Positions 37,030 through 46,144 of a stretch of 64,000 nucleotides of DNA are shown one piece after another (position 1 is the first letter of the stretch; each line of letters begins with the position of its first letter). The stretch lies in the NCBI RefSeq assembly GCF_902497625.1, contig NZ_CABVGX010000008.1, positions 95,639 to 159,638 on the forward strand. The letters are read 5' to 3'. Both the position numbers and the translations under genes were made by a program. Origin of the DNA: Pseudomonas fluorescens (GTDB lineage: Bacteria; Pseudomonadota; Gammaproteobacteria; Pseudomonadales; Pseudomonadaceae). The notes beneath the pieces are model-generated. The model was not told where the DNA came from. It made no database searches and worked only from the letters and a program-made list of their open reading frames with translations.

Positions 37030-37938
37030 TTATCTGGACACCGGCGCGGCAGGCTGCACCACCGCAGGCTTCAACACCAGCCACAACGCCGCCCCGATCA
37101 ACACGCCGCCATAGATATGCGCCATCGACAGCGGCTCATCCAGCAGCAGCGCACCCCATAGCACCCCGAACGGCGGAATCAGGAAGGTCGTGGTCATCGA
37201 CTTCACCGGCCCGACCGAGCTGAGCAGGCGGAAGTAAATGATGTACGCCAATGCGGTACATACCAGCCCCAACCCCAGTAACGATAGCCAGACACTCCAG
37301 CCGCCCCAGCTCGCCGGGGGCTGGGTGATCACGCTGTAGCCGAACAGCGGCAGCAGGAACAGCGTTGCCCCAAGCATGCTGCCCACCGCCGACAGTCGAC
37401 TGTCCAGGCCACCGGCCTGATCCAGCCAGCGCCGCGCAAGAAACCCGGCAAAGCCGTAGCAAGTGGTCGCGAGCAGGCAGGCCAGGGCGCCCATCAGCAA
37501 TTCCATGTCGAACGCCACCGGCCCGGCGCGAGTCAGGATGCCCACGCCGAACAACCCCAGACTCACCCCGCCAAGCTTGGCTGCCGTGAGTTTTTCATGG
37601 AAGAACAGGCCGCCAATCAACACGCCCATCAGCGGCGTCGTCGCATTGAAGATCGCCGAGTAACCGGCGGGCAGCACTTGCGCGGCCACGGAGTACAGGG
37701 TCGCCGGGATGCCGGAGTTGATCACCCCCAGCAGCATCACGGTCTTGAGCTTGCCTTTGAAATCCCAGCTGATGCGCATCAGCCCGAGGATTACCAGCAG
37801 ACCGAGCGCTGCAATCGACACGCGAAAAAACGCGGTTGGCACGGTGCCGATGACCGGCGCGATGATGCGCATGAACAGAAAGCTCGCGCCCCAGATCGCT
37901 GCCAGCGACAGTAATCGGACAATATCGACAGGGCTCAC
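37030..37938 (-). CDS. EamA/DMT-family transporter
   Basis: 302 residues with ten predicted transmembrane helices formed by two EamA repeats (about 8-140 and 150-290). The first repeat ends in VLIGGLFFHEKLTAAKLGGVSLG, the typical helix-5 glutamate region, and the second in LWGALLLDEPLSMAHIYGG. Such proteins export amino acids or small metabolites; the substrate cannot be told. Transcribed opposite to aceK. GGAGTGCACCG precedes the ATG. Confidence 0.88.
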   Translation of the reverse strand: MSPVDIVRLLSLAAIWGASFLFMRIIAPVIGTVPTAFFRVSIAALGLLVILGLMRISWDFKGKLKTVMLLGVINSGIPATLYSVAAQVLPAGYSAIFNATTPLMGVLIGGLFFHEKLTAAKLGGVSLGLFGVGILTRAGPVAFDMELLMGALACLLATTCYGFAGFLARRWLDQAGGLDSRLSAVGSMLGATLFLLPLFGYSVITQPPASWGGWSVWLSLLGLGLVCTALAYIIYFRLLSSVGPVKSMTTTFLIPPFGVLWGALLLDEPLSMAHIYGGVLIGAALWLVLKPAVVQPAAPVSR

Positions 37939-38115
37939 GGTGCACTCCTTCCTTGCTGGGGGCGAGAGTGTTGCTGAGTGTGTCCTCTACCGCAACCGAA
38001 AAACGAGCAGCCAACCCCCGAGGAGAGCACGTAACTCTCGGCAAAAATTCCACTTCTCCTGTACCCGGTTCACTGGCTAAGCTCAGGGCTCGTCAATTCC
38101 CGCAGAGGTCTCACC

Positions 38116-39837
38116 ATGCCGCAGCAATGGCCAGCCATCGACATCGCCCGCAGGATCCTTGATGGCTTTGACGATTACCGCGAGCATTTCCGGCAGATTA
38201 CCGACGGCGCCCGGGCACGGTTCGAGCAAGCGCAATGGCAGGAGGCGCAAACCGCCTCGGCAGCGCGCATAAGCCTGTATGAAGAAAAAGTCGGCGAGAC
38301 CGTCGGGCGGTTGCGCGAAGCCTTCGAAAACGACACGTTGATGGACGTCAGTTGCTGGCCGCTGGTCAAGAGCGCCTACATCAGCCTGATCGATTTGCGT
38401 TTCGATGATGAATTGTCCGAGACCTGGTACAACTCGATTTTCTGCGGACTGTTCAGCCACGACCTGATCAGCGACGGCTGCATGTTCATCCACACCACGC
38501 GGCCGAGCCTGCGTCGGGCCCGTGCTGCGCAAACCCGAACCTACAAGCCTCAAGGGCAATTGTCGGTGATGCTGGCGAGCATTTTTGCCGACTACCGCTT
38601 CAGCGAGGACTACGCCGACTTGCCCGGCGACCTCAGCCGCCTGGAAACTCAACTGCGCGAGAATTTGCCCGACTGGGTCTGCAAGGACCCGGAGCTGAGC
38701 GTTGAACTGTTTTCCTCGGTGCTCTATCGCAACAAAGGCGCGTACCTGGTCGGGAGGATTAACACCCGCGACGAACAGTGGCCGCTGGTGATTCCATTGT
38801 TGCACCGCGAAGGGCGCGGGATTCAGATCGATGCGCTGATCACCGATGAAGCGGATGTGTCGATCATCTTCTCGTTTACGCGCTCCTATTTCATGGTCGA
38901 TGTACCGGTGCCGGCAGAGTTCATCGGTTTCCTGCGGCGCATTCTGCCGGGTAAGCACATCGCCGAGCTGTACACCTCGATCGGTTTCTACAAACACGGC
39001 AAATCGGAGTTCTACCGCGCACTGATCAATCACCTGGCCAATACCGACGATCAGTTCATCATGGCCCCCGGCGTGCGCGGCATGGTCATGAGCGTGTTCA
39101 CCCTGCCGGGTTTCAACACCGTTTTCAAAATCATCAAGGACCGCTTCTCTCCATCGAAAAACGTTGACCGCGCCACCGTGATCGAAAAATACCGGCTGGT
39201 GAAGAGCGTTGATCGGGTAGGGCGCATGGCCGATACCCAGGAGTTTGCCGACTTCCGTTTTCCGCTGAGCAAATTCGAGCCGGGGTGTCTCGAGGAACTG
39301 CTGGAAGTCGCCGCGTCCACGGTCTCGGTAGAAGGCGACACGGTGTTAATCCGCCACTGCTGGACCGAGCGGCGGATGACGCCGTTGAACCTGTACCTGG
39401 AAAACGCCAACGAGGCGCAGGTGCGCGAAGCGCTGGAGGATTATGGGCTGGCGATCAAGCAACTGGCGGCGGCAAACATTTTTCCCGGCGACATGCTGCT
39501 GAAAAATTTCGGCGTAACCCGCCACGGGCGCGTGGTGTTTTACGACTATGACGAAATCTGTTTCCTCACCGAGGCCAACTTCCGCCACATCCCGCAGCCG
39601 CGCACTCCCGAGGATGAGATGGCGTCGGAGCCGTGGTATTCAATCGGGCCGCTGGATGTGTTCCCCGAGGAGTTTCCACCGTTTTTGTTCGCCGATTCGG
39701 GGCAGCGCAAGTTGTTCGATCAGTTGCACGGCGAGTTGTACAACGCCGATTACTGGAAAAGCCTGCAGGAGGCGATCCGGGAAGGCAAGGTGATCGACGT
39801 GTTCCCGTATCGACGCAAGGGCCGGGATACCGAATAA
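38116..39837 (+). CDS. aceK: Isocitrate dehydrogenase kinase/phosphatase
   Basis: 573 residues, the usual AceK length. The regulatory N-terminal domain (about 1-310) precedes a kinase-like domain. It shows the ATP-binding loop [22 protein letters not shown] (about 315-340), KIIKDRF, and the catalytic segment [24 protein letters not shown] (about 455-480) with the metal Asp residues. AceK phosphorylates and dephosphorylates isocitrate dehydrogenase to switch carbon between the TCA cycle and the glyoxylate shunt. In enterobacteria it lies in aceBAK; here it stands alone. A REP array follows the stop. Confidence 0.96.
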   Translation: MPQQWPAIDIARRILDGFDDYREHFRQITDGARARFEQAQWQEAQTASAARISLYEEKVGETVGRLREAFENDTLMDVSCWPLVKSAYISLIDLRFDDELSETWYNSIFCGLFSHDLISDGCMFIHTTRPSLRRARAAQTRTYKPQGQLSVMLASIFADYRFSEDYADLPGDLSRLETQLRENLPDWVCKDPELSVELFSSVLYRNKGAYLVGRINTRDEQWPLVIPLLHREGRGIQIDALITDEADVSIIFSFTRSYFMVDVPVPAEFIGFLRRILPGKHIAELYTSIGFYKHGKSEFYRALINHLANTDDQFIMAPGVRGMVMSVFTLPGFNTVFKIIKDRFSPSKNVDRATVIEKYRLVKSVDRVGRMADTQEFADFRFPLSKFEPGCLEELLEVAASTVSVEGDTVLIRHCWTERRMTPLNLYLENANEAQVREALEDYGLAIKQLAAANIFPGDMLLKNFGVTRHGRVVFYDYDEICFLTEANFRHIPQPRTPEDEMASEPWYSIGPLDVFPEEFPPFLFADSGQRKLFDQLHGELYNADYWKSLQEAIREGKVIDVFPYRRKGRDTE

Positions 39838-39850
39838 TCCCTATTTTCAT

Positions 39851-40148
39851 GTAGCAGCTGGCGAAGCCTGCGTCCGAGGACGAAGTCCTCGCAATCCAGA
39901 GCCTGTGTAGCAGCTGGCAAAGCCTGCGTCCGAGGACGAAGTCCTCGCAATCCAGAGCCTGTGTAGCAGCTGGCGAAGCCTGCGTCCGAGGACGAAGTCC
40001 TCGCAATCCAGAGCCTGTGTAGCAGCTGGCAAAGCCTGCGTCCGAGGACGAAGTCCTCGCAATACGGTGCTCGCAGTGCATTTGAACAACTCTGAACGCA
40101 GTTTTCGCGGGCGCTTCGCACTCGAACGCAGGCTGCGCCAGCTGCTAC
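39851..40148. repeat. Four-copy 56-bp REP-based tandem array (family D)
   Basis: Units beginning GTAGCAGCTGGC start at 39851, 39907, 39963 and 40019 (exact 56-base period). Each contains the REP half-site GTAGCAGCTGGCGAAGCCTGCGTCCGA and the small inner palindrome GAGGACGAAGTCCTC. Copies alternate at one base (GGCGAAG, GGCAAAG, GGCGAAG, GGCAAAG), suggesting duplication of a two-unit block. The array is closed by one inverse half, CGCAGGCTGCGCCAGCTGCTAC, ending at 40148. Confidence 0.95.
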
Positions 40149-40222
40149 AAGGGATCTCGTTCGTCCTCTAAATCTGCGACAATCGCCCCCCTGCGCCACT
40201 AGACGACTGAATTGCGTACCCG

Positions 40223-43200
40223 ATGACCGACGAATCGCCCTCCATCGACAAATTGTTGAAAAACCTCGATCACGCCATGCTCGCCGACCGTCACCGGCTG
40301 CGGCGGCAGTTGCTCGAGTTGCGCAAGAAACCTGACGAGGCCAAGCTGGCCCAGTGGGCGACGCGCCTGCAGGCGTCCTGTGATCAGGTGCTGGCGCGGC
40401 GTGCCAGTCTGCCGGTGGTGCGTTATGACGACAGCCTACCGATTGCCGCCAAGCGCGACGAGATCAAAGCGGCGCTGCTCAAGCATCAGGTGCTGATCAT
40501 CGCCGGCGAAACCGGCTCGGGCAAAACCACTCAGCTGCCGAAGATCTGCCTGGAAATCGGCCGCGGTCAGCACGGCCTGATCGGCCACACCCAGCCCCGT
40601 CGGATCGCCGCACGCAGTGTCGCCAGCCGGGTCGCCGAAGAGCTCGGCACACCGTTGGGCGCGCTGGTCGGCTATCAAGTACGCTTCGAGGACCAGAGCG
40701 ATTCGAACACCCTGATCAAACTGATGACCGACGGCATCCTGCTCGCGGAAACCCAGAACGACCGCTACCTCGAACGCTACGACACGATCATTGTCGACGA
40801 AGCCCACGAGCGCAGCCTCAACATCGACTTCCTGCTCGGTTACCTGAAAACCCTGCTGCCGCGTCGCCCGGACCTGAAAGTCATCATCACCTCGGCAACC
40901 ATCGACCTTGAACGGTTCTCCAAGCATTTTGATGATGCGCCGATCGTCGAAGTCTCTGGTCGCACCTTCCCGGTCGAGACCTGGTATCGCCCGCTGACCC
41001 TGGAACAGGACGAAGAGGGCAACCGCGTCGAGGATGACTTGACCGTCGACCAGGCAATCCTCGCCACCCTCGACGAAATTGCCGCGTTCGAACGTAGCGA
41101 GCGCAAGAGCCCCGGCGACGTGCTGGTGTTCCTGCCCGGTGAGCGCGAGATTCGCGATGCGGCGGACATGCTGCGCAAGGCCCAGCTCAAACACACCGAA
41201 ATCCTGCCGCTGTACGCGCGTTTGTCACCGGCCGAACAGCAGCGAATCTTCCAGTCACACCCGGGCCGCCGTGTGGTGTTGGCGACCAACGTCGCGGAAA
41301 CCTCGCTGACCGTGCCAGGCATCCGCTACGTAATCGACAGCGGCACCGCGCGCATCAGCCGTTACAGCTACCGCGCCAAGGTCCAGCGCCTGCCGATCGA
41401 AGCTATTTCACAGGCCAGCGCCAATCAGCGAAAGGGTCGCTGCGGACGCGTCGAACCGGGCATCTGCGTGCGCCTGTTCAGTGAAGAAGATTTCCTCGGG
41501 CGCCCGGAATTTACCGATCCGGAAATCCTGCGCACCAACCTTGCCGCGGTGATTCTGCAGATGCTTCATCTGCGTCTTGGCGAGATCACCGATTTTCCGT
41601 TCATCGAGCCTCCGGATGGCAAAGCCATCAGCGACGGTTTCAACCTGTTGCAAGAGCTGTCAGCGGTGGACCGTAACAGTCAGCTGACTCCGCTCGGTCG
41701 TCAGCTGGCGCGGCTGCCGGTTGATCCGCGCATGGGCCGCATGCTGCTTGAAGCGGCGAAGCTTGGCAGTTTGCAGGAAGTGCTGATCGTCGCCAGCGCC
41801 ATGTCTATTCAGGACCCGCGCGAGCGGCCGCCGGAGCGTCAGCAAGCGGCGGATCAGGCGCACGCGCAGTGGAAAGACGTCGACTCGGATTTCGCCGGGC
41901 TGGTCAACCTGTGGCGTGGTTTCGAAGAGCAGCGCCAGGCGTTGACGGCGAGTCCGCTGCGCAACTGGTGCCGCAAGAATTTCCTCAATTACCTGCGGCT
42001 GCGCGAGTGGCGCGACTCGCACCGTCAGCTGAGCCTGATCTGCCGCGACATGCAGTTGAGCCTGAACAAAGAACCGGCGGATTATCCGAAACTGCATAAA
42101 GCGGTATTGTCCGGCTTGCTCAGCCAGATCGGCCAGAAAACCGAAGACGGCGACTACCTCGGCGCGCGTCAGCGCCGCTTCTGGATTCATCCGTCATCGG
42201 GCCTGGGCAAGAAGCGTCCGCAATGGCTGATGACCGCCGAGCTGGTGGAAACCACTAAGCTCTATGCGCGCATGGTCGCCAAGATCGATGCCGACTGGAT
42301 CGAGCCACTGGCGGGGCACCTGATCAAGAAAAACCACTTTGAACCGCACTGGGAGAAGAAGCGCGGCCAGGTCGTGGCGTTCGAGCAAATCACTTTGTTC
42401 GGGCTGATCGTGGTCGGTCGGCGGCCGGTGCATTATGGGCCGATTGACCCGGTGGTTTCGCGCGAGTTGTTCATTCGCGAAGGCCTGGTGCGTGGCGAAA
42501 TCCAGTCCAGGGCCAAATGCCTGACCGCCAATAAGCAGCTGCTGGAACAACTGGACGAACTGGAAGCCAAGGCCCGTCGCCGCGATATTCTGGCCGACGA
42601 AGAAACCCTGTTCGCGTTCTACGATGCCCGGCTGCCGGCCGAGATCCATCAAACCGCAACTTTCGACAGCTGGTACCGGGTCAACAGCCAGAAAGACCCG
42701 CAACTGCTGATCATGCGTGAAGAAGACGTGCTGGCCCGCGAAGCCAGTGAAGTCACCGCGCAGCATTACCCGGACACGCTGCACATCGGCGATCTGGAGC
42801 TGGCGCTCAGTTACCACTTTGAACCGAACCACCCGCGCGACGGTGTCACCCTGCGAGTGCCGGCGCCATTGTTGCCGATGCTGCCGCCGGAACGTCTGGA
42901 GTGGCTGGTGCCGGGGGTGATCGAAGCCAAGTGCGTCGCACTGGTACGAAACCTGCCCAAGGCGCTGCGCAAAAATTTCGTGCCAGTGCCGGATTTCGTC
43001 AAAGCCGCATTGCAGCGCATGACGTTCGCCGAGGGTTCGCTGCCGCAAGCGTTGGGCCGTGAACTGTTGCGCATGACCGGTGCACGCGTCAGCGATGAAG
43101 CCTGGGCTGAAGCGGCGCAACAGGTGGACAGCCATTTGCGGATGAACCTGGAGATCGTCGACGGTCAAGGTAAATTCCTCGGCGAAGGCCGCGATCTGGC

Positions 43201-44134
43201 CGAGTTGACCGCACGGTTCGCCGAGGCCAGTCAAGCTGCGCTGGCAGTGCCGCAAACCGCGAAAAGTCAGCAGCCGGTGGAGGCGAAAGTCTTCGCGGCG
43301 GTGGCGGAAAAAACCCAGCAGAAGATCGCCGGTCTGTCGATGACGGTGTATCCGGCGCTGGTGGAAGAAGCCGGCACGGTCAAGGAAGGGCGTTTTTCCA
43401 CCCCGGCCGAAGCCGAGTTCCAGCACCGTCGCGCCTTGCAGCGTTTGCTCATGCAGCAGTTGGCGGAACCGGCAAAATTCCTTCGTGGCAAGCTGCCGGG
43501 GCTGACCGAGCTGGGCCTGATGTACCGCGAGTTGGGGCGCATCGACGGCTTGGTGGAAGACATTTTGCTGGCCAGCCTCGACAGCTGCATCCTTGAAGGC
43601 GAAGACCCGCTGCCGCGCGACGGCGCCGGATTGGCGGCACTGGCCGAACGCAAACGCGGCGGCTGGACCGAACATGCCGAGCGGTTGGCCAAGCTGACGC
43701 TGGAGATTCTCAAGCTTTGGCACGGACTGCAAAAGCGCTTCAAGGGCAAGATCGACCTGGCGCAAGCCGTAGCCCTGAACGACATCAAGCAGCAGATCAG
43801 CCATCTGGTGTACCCGGGTTTTGTCCGGGAAACGCCGATGCAGTGGCTCAAGGAGTTGCCGCGTTATTTGAAAGCTGTCGAGCAGCGTTTCGAAAAACTT
43901 GCCGCGCAGGTGCAGAAGGACCGGGTCTGGAGCGGTGAGTTGTCTGGCCTGTGGGCGCAATACCAGGCTCGCGCAGGTAAACATGCGCAAGAGGGCAAAC
44001 GCGATCCGCAGCTTGAGTTGTACCGCTGGTGGCTGGAAGAGTACCGGGTTTCACTGTTTGCCCAGCAGTTGGGGACCAAAGTGCCGATCTCCGATAAGCG
44101 GTTGGGCAAGCAGTGGAGTCAGGTCGAGCCTTAG
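40223..44134 (+). CDS. hrpA: ATP-dependent RNA helicase HrpA
   Basis: 1303 residues, the size of bacterial HrpA. Walker A GETGSGKTTQLPK (about residue 93), DEAH box VDEAHERSLNIDF (about 192), SAT motif ITSATIDLERF, motif V NVAETSLTVPGIRYVID and motif VI QRKGRCGRVEPG form the DEAH helicase core. A winged-helix/HA2 region, OB fold and a long DUF3418-type C-terminal region follow. HrpA acts on mRNA and on stalled or collided ribosomes in the cytoplasm. The gene starts 75 bases after a REP array. No frameshift or truncation seen. Confidence 0.96.
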   Translation: MTDESPSIDKLLKNLDHAMLADRHRLRRQLLELRKKPDEAKLAQWATRLQASCDQVLARRASLPVVRYDDSLPIAAKRDEIKAALLKHQVLIIAGETGSGKTTQLPKICLEIGRGQHGLIGHTQPRRIAARSVASRVAEELGTPLGALVGYQVRFEDQSDSNTLIKLMTDGILLAETQNDRYLERYDTIIVDEAHERSLNIDFLLGYLKTLLPRRPDLKVIITSATIDLERFSKHFDDAPIVEVSGRTFPVETWYRPLTLEQDEEGNRVEDDLTVDQAILATLDEIAAFERSERKSPGDVLVFLPGEREIRDAADMLRKAQLKHTEILPLYARLSPAEQQRIFQSHPGRRVVLATNVAETSLTVPGIRYVIDSGTARISRYSYRAKVQRLPIEAISQASANQRKGRCGRVEPGICVRLFSEEDFLGRPEFTDPEILRTNLAAVILQMLHLRLGEITDFPFIEPPDGKAISDGFNLLQELSAVDRNSQLTPLGRQLARLPVDPRMGRMLLEAAKLGSLQEVLIVASAMSIQDPRERPPERQQAADQAHAQWKDVDSDFAGLVNLWRGFEEQRQALTASPLRNWCRKNFLNYLRLREWRDSHRQLSLICRDMQLSLNKEPADYPKLHKAVLSGLLSQIGQKTEDGDYLGARQRRFWIHPSSGLGKKRPQWLMTAELVETTKLYARMVAKIDADWIEPLAGHLIKKNHFEPHWEKKRGQVVAFEQITLFGLIVVGRRPVHYGPIDPVVSRELFIREGLVRGEIQSRAKCLTANKQLLEQLDELEAKARRRDILADEETLFAFYDARLPAEIHQTATFDSWYRVNSQKDPQLLIMREEDVLAREASEVTAQHYPDTLHIGDLELALSYHFEPNHPRDGVTLRVPAPLLPMLPPERLEWLVPGVIEAKCVALVRNLPKALRKNFVPVPDFVKAALQRMTFAEGSLPQALGRELLRMTGARVSDEAWAEAAQQVDSHLRMNLEIVDGQGKFLGEGRDLAELTARFAEASQAALAVPQTAKSQQPVEAKVFAAVAEKTQQKIAGLSMTVYPALVEEAGTVKEGRFSTPAEAEFQHRRALQRLLMQQLAEPAKFLRGKLPGLTELGLMYRELGRIDGLVEDILLASLDSCILEGEDPLPRDGAGLAALAERKRGGWTEHAERLAKLTLEILKLWHGLQKRFKGKIDLAQAVALNDIKQQISHLVYPGFVRETPMQWLKELPRYLKAVEQRFEKLAAQVQKDRVWSGELSGLWAQYQARAGKHAQEGKRDPQLELYRWWLEEYRVSLFAQQLGTKVPISDKRLGKQWSQVEP

Positions 44135-44155
44135 GCCCGAGGCTTGGGCAAAACC

Positions 44156-44248
44156 CGTGGGAGCGAACCTGCTCGCTATCGGGGCCATCACATTCCACAT
44201 CCGTGTTGCATGTCAGGCCGCCATCGCGAGCAGGCTCGCTCCCACAGG
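44156..44248. repeat. REP pair, family C (GTGGGAGCGAGCCTGCTCGCGA)
   Basis: CCGTGGGAGCGAACCTGCTCGCTATCGG and CCATCGCGAGCAGGCTCGCTCCCACAGG are inverted around a spacer. The same family occurs at 48876, 53583, 54576 and 55617. Confidence 0.92.
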
Positions 44249-44475
44249 TTTTTGTTTGCCTGTAGAGGGGGCTTATCCAGCAAACAGGGCGAAAACCGCA
44301 GGTTTATGGCAAACTTCGCGCCTATAAACGCCGGTCCCGCGGTTTTGAGCCTTCGACGGTTCGGGCGGATCGGAATAAAGCGATGCCTTGCGTGCTTCCG
44401 CGACGGGAGCAGCCCCATTGTGTGTTGGTACGTCGGTGCCAGCGCTTTCTGCCTGAACAGATTAGAGAAACGACC

Positions 44476-45597
44476 ATGCATAACGTCGTCATCAGTGGCA
44501 CCGGCCTGTACACCCCGGCCAATAGCATCTCCAATGAAGAGCTGGTGCAGTCTTTCAACGCCTATGTCGCGCTGTTCAACGCCGACAACGCGCAGGCCAT
44601 CGAACGCGGCGAAGTGGCCGCGTTGACCGAGTCCAGCGCTGCGTTCATTGAAAAAGCTTCAGGCATCAAAAGCCGCTACGTCATGGACAAGGACGGCATT
44701 CTGGACCCACGGCGCATGGCGCCGCGTTTACCGGAACGGTCGAACGACGAGTGGTCGGTGCTCTGCCAGATGGCCATCGTTGCTGCCGAGCAAGCGTTGC
44801 AGCGTGCCGGCAAGACCGCTGCGGACATCGACGGCGTGATCGTCGCCTGCTCCAACCTGCAACGCGCCTACCCGGCCATCGCCATTGAGGTCCAGGAAGC
44901 ATTGGGTATTGCGGGTTTCGGTTTCGACATGAACGTTGCATGCTCCTCGGCAACCTTTGGTATTCAGGCTGCGGCCAACAGCGTGCAGTTGGGCCAGGCC
45001 CGGGCGATCCTGATGGTCAACCCGGAAGTCTGCACCGGCCACCTGAACTTCCGTGACCGCGACAGCCACTTCATCTTCGGCGACGCCGCCACCGCAGTGA
45101 TCATCGAACGCGCTGATCTGGCGACATCCCCTTACCAGTTCGATGTGGTCAGCACCAAACTGTTGACCAAGTTCTCCAATAACATCCGTAACAACTTCGG
45201 CTTCCTCAACCGCGCAGCGGAGGAGGGCATCGGTGCCAAAGACAAATTGTTCGTGCAGGAAGGCCGCAAGGTGTTCAAGGACGTCTGCCCGATGGTCGCC
45301 GAGCTGATTGCCAAACACCTGGAAGAAAACCAGCTCAACGTCGGCGACGTGAAGCGCTTCTGGCTGCACCAGGCCAACCTGAGCATGAACCATCTGATTG
45401 TGAAGAAGCTGTTGGGCCGCGAAGCGACCGAAGAAGAAGCGCCTGTGATTCTCGACACCTACGCCAACACCAGTTCTGCGGGCTCGGTGATCGCGTTTCA
45501 CAAAAACCAGGATGACCTGGCCGCCGGTTCGCTGGCAGTGCTCAGCTCGTTCGGCGCCGGTTATTCGATTGGTAGCGTGATTCTGCGCAAGCGTTAA
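44476..45597 (+). CDS. Beta-ketoacyl-ACP synthase III-like enzyme
   Basis: 373 residues from ATG at 44476; upstream in-frame codons have no family match. The thiolase-fold catalytic triad is visible: Cys in NVACSSATFGIQ (about 155), His in FWLHQANLSMN (about 300) and Asn in TYANTSSAGSVIAFH (about 335). It is longer than housekeeping FabH (about 320) and has an N-terminal insert (SFNAYVALFNADNAQAIERG), as in FabH-like synthases of pseudomonads that accept medium-chain acyl-CoA from beta-oxidation. Substrate assignment is by family only. No other fatty-acid genes adjoin it. Confidence 0.85.
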   Translation: MHNVVISGTGLYTPANSISNEELVQSFNAYVALFNADNAQAIERGEVAALTESSAAFIEKASGIKSRYVMDKDGILDPRRMAPRLPERSNDEWSVLCQMAIVAAEQALQRAGKTAADIDGVIVACSNLQRAYPAIAIEVQEALGIAGFGFDMNVACSSATFGIQAAANSVQLGQARAILMVNPEVCTGHLNFRDRDSHFIFGDAATAVIIERADLATSPYQFDVVSTKLLTKFSNNIRNNFGFLNRAAEEGIGAKDKLFVQEGRKVFKDVCPMVAELIAKHLEENQLNVGDVKRFWLHQANLSMNHLIVKKLLGREATEEEAPVILDTYANTSSAGSVIAFHKNQDDLAAGSLAVLSSFGAGYSIGSVILRKR

Positions 45598-45642
45598 TTT
45601 GCTGGCACTTCAGAGCAAACAGATACCTTTGCGGTAGCGGGA

Positions 45643-45840
45643 CTTGCCTGCGGTGAGGGGGCTTGTCTGTGGTGAGGGGGCTTGCCTGTGGTGAGGGGGC
45701 TTGTCTGTGGTGAGGGGGCTTGCCCCCGTCGGACTGCGAAGCAGTCCTGAAAATATGCCATTCAAAGCATCTGCAAATTTCTGTTTACCAGTATTGGGAC
45801 CGCTTCGCGGTCCAACGGGGGCAAGCCCCCTCGCCACAGA
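45643..45840. repeat. REP pair, family B, with a 19-bp tandem extension on its left flank
   Basis: The pair CTTGCCCCCGTCGGACTGCG...CCAACGGGGGCAAGCCCCCTCGCCACAG spans 45719-45840. To its left the element's outer edge (CTTGCCTGTGGTGAGGGGG) is repeated four times at an exact 19-base period (45643, 45662, 45681, 45700), with copies alternating GCC/GTC. Confidence 0.92.
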
Positions 45841-46020
45841 TAAATCCCTTACACAGATAAATCCCTTACACAGATAAATCCCTTACACAGATAAATCCCT
45901 TACACAGATAAATCCCCTGCCACAGACAAATCCCCTACCGCAGACAAATCCCAGCCACAGTCGAATCCCTGCCACAGATGAACCCATGCCACAAATAAAT
46001 CCCCTGCCACGGAATCCCAT
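45835..46020. repeat. 17-bp tandem array (CACAGATAAATCCCTTA) extending the right REP flank
   Basis: Five perfect units start at 45835, 45852, 45869, 45886 and 45903. About five decaying units follow to 46020 (CACAGACAAATCCCC, CACAGTCGAATCCC, CACAGATGAACCC, and others). The first unit begins inside the CCACAG edge of the REP element. Confidence 0.93.
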
Positions 46021-46040
46021 CACAGGGGCGCTACATGCAC

Positions 46041-46098
46041 AAAAAAACTCGCGCTGCTGTATCGGCCGGATGAGGGGCCGTTACGTCAGCGCGAGTTT
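46041..46098 (-). terminator. Terminator of the porin gene
   Basis: On the minus strand AAACTCGCGCTG pairs with CAGCGCGAGTTT and is followed by a T-run (TTTTTTT at 46041-46047 read on that strand), just after the porin stop codon. Confidence 0.9.
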
Positions 46099-46144
46099 GT
46101 GAAAGCCGCCCAGGCATCCTTTCCCAGGCTGATTAGCTGCTAAA

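Noticed and set aside
39851..40148. Regular repeats that could be taken for a CRISPR array
   Set aside because: The spacers are as conserved as the repeats, the units are REP half-sites and there are no cas genes. The same holds for the 95-bp array at 15572-16334.
42194..43990. A 598-codon minus-strand reading frame
   Set aside because: It lies entirely opposite the well-supported hrpA gene and has no recognisable family; a typical high-GC shadow frame. The same applies to the long frames opposite 9863-11245, 23972-25258, 46145-47434 and 48988-50820.
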